Source: JAWXUE01 sp044432925
GTDB taxonomy: Bacteria; Bacillota_I; Bacilli_A; Acholeplasmatales; Anaeroplasmataceae
Direction: 5' to 3'
Length of the DNA stretch: 19,998 nt
Assembly (NCBI GenBank): GCA_044432925.1
Contig: JAWXUE010000021.1
Location: 1-19,998 of the forward strand
Made by a program: the position numbers and the translations under genes. Each line of letters starts with the position of its first letter. Position 1 is the stretch's first letter. The notes under the pieces are model-generated. The model was not told where the DNA came from. It was given only the letters and a program-made list of their open reading frames with translations, and ran no database searches. Positions 15,398-19,998 of this stretch are shown piece after piece.

Positions 15398-17083
15398 ATG
15401 TTACAAATATTAAAAGATAATATAAAATTAGAATTAGAAAATCATTATAAAAATGATATTGTTATAACTGTTGAACAACCTAAAAATTTAGATTTAGGAG
15501 ATATTTGTGTTCCTGTGTTTAATATTGTTAAAACTTTAAAATTACCTTTACCTCAAGTTGTTGAGGAAGTAAAAAAAATCTTATTAGAAAAATTTGATAT
15601 AATAAAAGAAATTACACCTACAGGTGGATTTTTAAACATTATGGTACATAAAGGTACATTAGCACTAGATATTCAATTAAAAACTTTAAAAGAAGAAAAT
15701 GTTGGAGCGAGTTTAGAGGGTAAAGATAAAACAGTTGTACTAGATTATTCTAGTCCTAATATCGCTAAAAGTTTTTCTATTGGTCATTTAAGAAGTACAA
15801 TGATTGGTAATTCTTTAAAGAAAATATATCAAAAATGTGGATATAAAATAGTTTCTATAAATTATTTAGGGGACTGGGGTACTCAATTTGGTAAAATGAT
15901 TGTTGCTTATAAATTATGGGGAGATAAAAAAGTAATTGAAAAAGATCCTATTAATGAACTTGGAAAATTATATGTTAAATTCCATAAAGAAGCTGAAGAA
16001 AATAAATCTTTAGAAGACGATGCTAGAACTGCTTTCAGAAAATTAGAACAATATGATAAAGAATATTTAGATTTATGGAAATGGATTAAAGATGAATCTT
16101 TAAAAGAATCAGAAGAAATTTATAAATTATTAGATATTAACTTTGACTCTTATAATGGAGAAGCTTATTACAACGATAAAATGGATGGTGTAGTAACTGA
16201 ACTTGAAAAAGATAATTTATTAAAAGAAGATCAAGGTGCTATGATTGTTGATTTAGGGGAAGATATTCCACCAGCATTAATCAAAAGAAAAGATGGTGGT
16301 AGTTTATATATCACTAGAGATTTAGCAGCAATATTTGATAGATATAATACTTATAATTTTGTTAAATGTTTATATGTTGTTGGTAATGAACAAAAATTAC
16401 ACTTTACACAGTTAAAAAGATTATTAAATAAAATAGAAAAACCTTTTGCTGAAGATATAACACATGTTAACTTTGGATTAATATTAAAAAATGGTAAAAA
16501 AATGTCTACTAGAGATGGTGGAGTTGTTAAATTACAAGATGTATTAGATTTAGCTATTAACCAAGCATTAAAACAAATATCAGAGAAAAACCCTAATTTA
16601 GAAAACAAAGAAGAAGTTGCTAAGAATGTTGGGATAGGTGCTGTAGTATTTAATGACTTAAAAAATCATAGAACATTAAATTATGAATTTGATATGGAAA
16701 AAATGTTAAAATTTGAAGGTCAAACAGGTCCTTACTTACAATATACAGTAGTTAGAATTAAATCAATTTTAGATACATATAAATTTAATGAAAATAAAGT
16801 TAAAAAAGAATTATTTGAATTACCTCATTACTTTGAATTAGCAAGAGCAATTGGTGAATATCAAGGTGTTATTGAAAAAGCTTGTAGTGAAGATGCTCCT
16901 AGTGTTATAGCTAAATATTTATTAACATTAGCACAATTATTTAATAAGTTCTATTCATTAGAAAAATTAATAGTAGATGATGAAGAAGTTAAAAATACTA
17001 ATTTCTTATTAGCTAATAATGTTAAAAAAGTTATATCTGATGGTTTAGAAATATTAGGTATTAAAACAGTAGAAAAAATGTAA
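15398..17083 (+). CDS. argS: Arginyl-tRNA synthetase
   Basis: ArgS charges tRNA-Arg with arginine in the cytoplasm. It is a class I synthetase: an N-terminal Add-1 domain (about 1-100) for the tRNA D-loop, then DYSSPNIAKSFSIGHLRST with the HIGH-type motif GHLR (129-132), NYLGDWGTQFGKM, the KMSK-type motif KKMSTR (367-372), and a C-terminal DALR anticodon-binding domain including LKFEGQTGPYLQYT at its start. Start choice: ATG 15398 follows AAAGGAG by six bases and gives 561 aa, the usual length; an in-frame ATG 42 bases upstream lies in the terminator stem. There is no obvious separate promoter between that terminator and argS, so some readthrough or a weak promoter is needed. Confidence 0.97.
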   Translation: MLQILKDNIKLELENHYKNDIVITVEQPKNLDLGDICVPVFNIVKTLKLPLPQVVEEVKKILLEKFDIIKEITPTGGFLNIMVHKGTLALDIQLKTLKEENVGASLEGKDKTVVLDYSSPNIAKSFSIGHLRSTMIGNSLKKIYQKCGYKIVSINYLGDWGTQFGKMIVAYKLWGDKKVIEKDPINELGKLYVKFHKEAEENKSLEDDARTAFRKLEQYDKEYLDLWKWIKDESLKESEEIYKLLDINFDSYNGEAYYNDKMDGVVTELEKDNLLKEDQGAMIVDLGEDIPPALIKRKDGGSLYITRDLAAIFDRYNTYNFVKCLYVVGNEQKLHFTQLKRLLNKIEKPFAEDITHVNFGLILKNGKKMSTRDGGVVKLQDVLDLAINQALKQISEKNPNLENKEEVAKNVGIGAVVFNDLKNHRTLNYEFDMEKMLKFEGQTGPYLQYTVVRIKSILDTYKFNENKVKKELFELPHYFELARAIGEYQGVIEKACSEDAPSVIAKYLLTLAQLFNKFYSLEKLIVDDEEVKNTNFLLANNVKKVISDGLEILGIKTVEKM

Positions 17084-17090
17084 TAAAATA

Positions 17091-17125
17091 AACACTAAGA
17101 TACTAATTCTTAGTGTTTTTGTTTT
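17091..17125 (+). terminator. Terminator after argS
   Basis: AACACTAAGA (17091-17100), loop TACTAAT and TCTTAGTGTT (17108-17117) form a perfect 10-bp stem, followed by a T-rich tail. Confidence 0.85.
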
Positions 17126-17150
17126 TAATGTGAAAAATATTTTATAAGTA

Positions 17151-17179
17151 TTGTATTATATTTGTTGCTATATTATAAT
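17151..17179 (+). promoter_or_regulatory. Promoter of the patatin-like gene
   Basis: TTGTAT (17151-17156), a 17-base spacer and a perfect TATAAT (17174-17179). The apparent longer reading frame of the next gene begins within this -35 box, which supports the later ATG. Confidence 0.65.
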
Positions 17180-17204
17180 CAAATTAATTAATGGAGGTGA
17201 AAGT

Positions 17205-18479
17205 ATGAAAAAAGGATTAGCGTTATGTGGTGGAGGATCTTTAGGTGTTTATGAATTAGGTGCATGGGAAGCATTTAGAGAATTAGGAATGGACTTTGAT
17301 ATATTAACAGGTACATCAATAGGAGCATTAAACTCTGCATTATATGTACAACAAGACTTTAATAAAGCATCAGAGTTATGGAAAAGTATGAATATGGAAA
17401 AAGTAATGAATAAAGCTTTTGATATCGCTGAGTTTAATTTAAAATCAATTATTAAACATGAAGATTTCAAAACTTTCCTAGCATCTTACGTAAAAGGATT
17501 TGGTGGGGATATTAAACCTTTTAAAGCCTTAATCTCTGAGTATTTAGATTGTGATAAAATTAGAAATAGTAATAAAACTTTTGGTGTAGTTGTAACAACT
17601 TTTCCTAAAGGTAAGAAAAAAGAAATAGTTATAAATGATTTAAGTGATGAAAATATGTATAATTACATATTAGCAACAGCTTCATGTTTCCCTGTTTTTC
17701 CTACTTGTAAAATAGATGGTAAACAGTACATAGATGGTGGTTATGTTGATAATCTACCTATTAATTTTAATTTTGATTTAGGAGCAGATAAAGTAGTTGC
17801 TGTAGACTTAAAACCAATACTTACTCATAAAGAATATTCTAACCATCCTAACGTTGAATATATTTATCCTAAATGGGATTTAGGTTCTTTTTTATACTTT
17901 GATCCTAATCACTTAGAAAGAAACAAAATGCTTGGATATTTTGATGTTTTAAAGCATTATAATAAATATGATGGATTTAGATATACATTTAATAAGACTA
18001 AATCACTAAATAAATTATCAAATAAATTATTAAAAGAATTAACTGAAGATTTGATTTACTTTCAAAATAACAAAAAGAAAAGTTATATTAAAAAAGAAGG
18101 ATGTTCAAATGTATTTGATTATTTAAATTTACATATAAAAGGTAAACCAACAAGTTATGATTACTTTTTGAAGTGTATAGAAGAAGTTGCATTTACCGCA
18201 AATGTATCTCCTAAAAAAGTTTATGATATTGAAGAATTTATAGAAATTGTATTAATTGAAATAGAGAAAAATAAAGATTATACAGTTGGGGAGAAATATG
18301 TATTATTAGAAAATGATGCAAAAAGAAGAGAGTTTATTAAAGATATAGATAAAAAAACTTTTACTAACTTTTTAAGAAGTGTTAAATTAGATTATAATTT
18401 TAGAATGTTATTATTACAAAGTAATGTAGAGTTATATTTATCTTTAGTAATAATTACTTTATTAAAGAAAAACAAATAA
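17205..18479 (+). CDS. Patatin-like phospholipase
   Basis: A Ser-Asp dyad lipid acyl hydrolase. The patatin domain (about 1-220) has the oxyanion-hole loop GGGSLG (9-14), the nucleophile elbow GTSIG (S38) and the catalytic Asp in YIDGGYVDNLPI (D177). The remaining 200 residues are Lys-rich with no recognised domain; they include a run of helices and may be a regulatory or membrane-association module, as in similar 400-residue bacterial patatins. No signal peptide, so probably cytosolic and acting on membrane lipid from inside. Start ATG 17205 follows GGAGGTGA; the frame is open further upstream but those bases are promoter. 424 aa. A small lipoprotein gene follows 51 bases later. Substrate not known. 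Confidence 0.88.
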   Translation: MKKGLALCGGGSLGVYELGAWEAFRELGMDFDILTGTSIGALNSALYVQQDFNKASELWKSMNMEKVMNKAFDIAEFNLKSIIKHEDFKTFLASYVKGFGGDIKPFKALISEYLDCDKIRNSNKTFGVVVTTFPKGKKKEIVINDLSDENMYNYILATASCFPVFPTCKIDGKQYIDGGYVDNLPINFNFDLGADKVVAVDLKPILTHKEYSNHPNVEYIYPKWDLGSFLYFDPNHLERNKMLGYFDVLKHYNKYDGFRYTFNKTKSLNKLSNKLLKELTEDLIYFQNNKKKSYIKKEGCSNVFDYLNLHIKGKPTSYDYFLKCIEEVAFTANVSPKKVYDIEEFIEIVLIEIEKNKDYTVGEKYVLLENDAKRREFIKDIDKKTFTNFLRSVKLDYNFRMLLLQSNVELYLSLVIITLLKKNK

Positions 18480-18530
18480 CTACAAATAAATCTCTTATAT
18501 TTTGTTATATATAAATATAGGAGTGATATT

Positions 18531-18830
18531 ATGAAAAAGTTTATTTTAATTATGTTTAGTTTAATGTTATTAAGTGGTTGTACTGTGTATAGAAATTATT
18601 ACACAAACTATACCTTAATAACAGATGAAGCAAAAACAAAATATTTATATACTGAACAAATTGACTTAACAAATGTTTATTTACTAGGTGAAGATGATTC
18701 AAAAGTATATGTTACAAGTGATATGATATCAGGATTTAACAGCAGAGTTATAGGTGAACAAACGCTTGAAATTACATACAATGAAATGATATTTTATTTT
18801 GAAATTGTAGTAGCTTATAACTATAAATAA
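18531..18830 (+). CDS. Small lipoprotein with a bacterial Ig-like domain, 99 aa
   Basis: A lipoprotein signal peptide is clear: MKKFILIMFSLMLLSGC, with the lipobox LSGC putting the lipidated Cys at residue 17. Residues about 47-96 (VYLLGEDDSKVYVTSDMISG, then FNSRVIGEQTLEITYN and the FEIVV strand) match the pattern of Big_3 Ig-like domains, usually a VTxxMVSGFD...GxxTVTVTYxG repeat. Such domains are normally parts of large surface proteins; here a single one stands alone on a lipid anchor. Ribosome site AGGAGTGA. It follows the patatin gene without a terminator and may be in the same operon. Ligand or partner unknown. Confidence 0.78.
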   Translation: MKKFILIMFSLMLLSGCTVYRNYYTNYTLITDEAKTKYLYTEQIDLTNVYLLGEDDSKVYVTSDMISGFNSRVIGEQTLEITYNEMIFYFEIVVAYNYK

Positions 18831-18835
18831 AAGAT

Positions 18836-18873
18836 AATGTATATAGATAAAGTCTATATACATTTATTTTTTT
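18836..18873 (+). terminator. Terminator after the small lipoprotein gene
   Basis: AATGTATATAGA (18836-18847), loop TAAAG and TCTATATACATT (18853-18864) form perfect 12-bp arms followed by a T-rich run. Confidence 0.85.
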
Positions 18874-18882
18874 GTAATAATA

Positions 18883-18891
18883 TGGTATAAT
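18883..18891 (+). promoter_or_regulatory. Extended -10 promoter with a long leader
   Basis: TGGTATAAT (TATAAT at 18886-18891) is a perfect extended -10 directly after the previous terminator. It implies a leader of roughly 155 bases before the gene at 19055. The leader holds a weak stem, ATATTAA (18910-18916) and TTAATAT (18930-18936), and TTTCA-TAAG-TGAAA at about 18944-18957. I do not recognise a riboswitch class in it. Confidence 0.55.
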
Positions 18892-19054
18892 ATTAATTGC
18901 ATTGTAGAAATATTAACGTAAAATTATTATTAATATAGTGTGATTTCATAAGTGAAAAAAGAAGAATAATCCTGTGAAAATAATTTGATATACAAACAAA
19001 TAATACCATAACTAAGGGATTAATTAATTAAAGTTAAAAGAAAGTGGTGATTGA

Positions 19055-19885
19055 ATGTCGATTCAAATAATTATTAGAAATAAAGATTTATTTAAAAAGA
19101 AAATAGATTTCAATCAAATGATATCATCATTAAAATTAGATTATGGTGCGTATGATGATTTTTCAGTTTTAGAACATAAAAAGTTTTATCAAACTAATCA
19201 ATGTATATTATTCAATCCTAAAAGAATTGGATTAGGTATTTTCTTTGATGGCAATAAAATGAATAAAGGTTTTATAACAATTGTACTTCAAACTTTTTCA
19301 ACATTAAATGAAATCGAATGTTTATATGATATTGTAAAATATATAAGTGAACATTACAAAAAAATGGATATGTATGTAAATGAAGAGTACATTACATATG
19401 GAGTATTTTTAAGTCTTAAAGAGAAAATACAAAAGATTGCTCTAGATAATTTAACATTAGGTTGTAAAAGGACAATAGATTACTTATATGATCTTAGAAT
19501 GGCTTTTAATCCTATTACATTATCAGAGGAAATAAGGGAGAAATTTGGATATTCAAATAATCTAGAAGAATTTGAAGAGTATATCCATAATAAACAAAAA
19601 GATAAGATTTATTATGCTGCACCAAAACTGAAAGAAAATATTGCTTATTATACATTAAAAGAAAATTGTATTAGTATTTTTCCGTTAAATGGAAATGATT
19701 ATTATAATGATAATGAAGCATCCCATGTTTTTATTCAGTTTGAAGGATTAGAAGAAAAATATAGTTATAAAAAATTTATAAATATATTTAAAAGCAATGA
19801 AAAATATGATGATAATCATATCTACATTAAAGAAATGGGACAAATAGAAATAAATAATATAATAAATAAATTAAAGGAGAATTAA
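19055..19885 (+). CDS. Uncharacterised protein, 276 aa (possible DUF4299)
   Basis: I cannot assign a function. The N-terminus MSIQIIIRNKDLFKKK, followed by YGAYDDFSVLEH and CILFNPKRIGLGIFFDG, resembles my recollection of the DUF4299 family of Firmicutes; this match is unverified. There is no signal peptide or membrane helix, so it is likely cytoplasmic. It is a mixed alpha/beta sequence with several Tyr- and Lys-rich segments. Start ATG 19055 follows GTGGTGA by four bases. The next gene starts one base after its stop, so it leads an operon that runs out of the window. Its own promoter with a long leader suggests separate control. Confidence 0.75.
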   Translation: MSIQIIIRNKDLFKKKIDFNQMISSLKLDYGAYDDFSVLEHKKFYQTNQCILFNPKRIGLGIFFDGNKMNKGFITIVLQTFSTLNEIECLYDIVKYISEHYKKMDMYVNEEYITYGVFLSLKEKIQKIALDNLTLGCKRTIDYLYDLRMAFNPITLSEEIREKFGYSNNLEEFEEYIHNKQKDKIYYAAPKLKENIAYYTLKENCISIFPLNGNDYYNDNEASHVFIQFEGLEEKYSYKKFINIFKSNEKYDDNHIYIKEMGQIEINNIINKLKEN

Positions 19886-19886
19886 T

Positions 19887-19998
19887 ATGAAAGTAAAAGG
19901 TAGAGGATACGATATAGATGCTTCAGGATTAAGCATTTTATCAGCAGGGCATGTTTTAAGTTTTATGAAAGTTAAGTGGGATGATGTTTTATATATCA
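19887..19998 (+). CDS. Start of an unidentified gene, cut by the window edge
   Basis: ATG 19887 follows AAAGGAG and lies one base after the previous stop codon. The 37 complete codons seen (MKVKGRGYDIDASGLSILSA then GHVLSFMKVKWDDVLYI) are open to the end. No signal peptide or hydrophobic helix is visible in this part, and no family is recognised. Coupled translation with the gene at 19055 suggests a joint role. Confidence 0.7.
   Translation, partial: MKVKGRGYDIDASGLSILSAGHVLSFMKVKWDDVLYI

Noticed and set aside
17151..17204. Patatin gene starting at TTG 17151
   Set aside because: The first bases are the -35 box and the stretch includes the -10; the ATG after GGAGGTGA is the start.
18892..19054. 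Known riboswitch in the leader
   Set aside because: I could not find the conserved core of TPP, SAM, preQ1, purine, glycine, lysine, c-di-GMP or T-box leaders.
1..19998. CRISPR array, phage, insertion sequence or defence island
   Set aside because: No spaced direct repeats, transposase, integrase or recognisable defence gene was seen; base composition and codon use look even across the window.

Overview
The window is a very AT-rich, densely packed bacterial chromosome segment from a low-GC Gram-positive, probably an uncultured, Mollicutes-like or Erysipelotrichia-like member of Bacilli. Supporting signs are AGGAGGTGA-type ribosome sites, near-consensus sigma-A promoters, short U-tailed terminators, and Bacilli-type genes (cshB-nfo, degV, an LTA-synthase-like enzyme). 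TGA ends at least two genes (cshB and the GNAT gene) and Trp is read from TGG, so the genetic code is the standard bacterial one and not the Mycoplasma code. The species cannot be named from the sequence alone.

Layout. 1-360: a long hairpin carrying a perfect tRNA T-loop, then a 51-residue one-helix membrane protein on the minus strand, divergent from dinB. 359-5412: dinB (+) meets ispH (-) tail to tail with a 26-base overlap; ispH diverges from a cshB-nfo-degV operon that ends in a clear terminator. The ispH/cshB/nfo neighbourhood recalls the B. subtilis yqfP-yqfR-yqfS cluster, but with ispH inverted. 5440-7195: a zupT metal transporter and a metallo-beta-lactamase-fold hydrolase follow one strong promoter with a 12-bp-arm palindrome at the expected transcription start. 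7194-9986 (-): an unidentified membrane protein and an LTA-synthase-family enzyme form one operon. 10055-12742 (-): glgA-glgC, for ADP-glucose formation and alpha-glucan synthesis. 12835-14639 (+): a YjcF/ElaA-like acetyltransferase overlaps a MATE transporter that carries an in-frame TAG exactly between its two halves. 14658-17125: a membrane-anchored thioredoxin-like protein, then argS, each with its own terminator. 17151-18873: a patatin-like phospholipase and a small lipoprotein with an Ig-like domain. 18883-19998: a gene with a long leader, possibly DUF4299, and the start of a further gene running off the window.

Taken together the window is mostly housekeeping: DNA repair (dinB, nfo), RNA helicase, isoprenoid synthesis by the MEP pathway, translation (argS), cell-envelope polymer synthesis, carbon storage and metal uptake. 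I found no CRISPR array, phage, transposon or clear defence system. The strongest oddities are the amber-interrupted MATE gene, the operator-like palindrome before zupT, the T-loop hairpin at the left edge, and the long leader of the gene at 19055.
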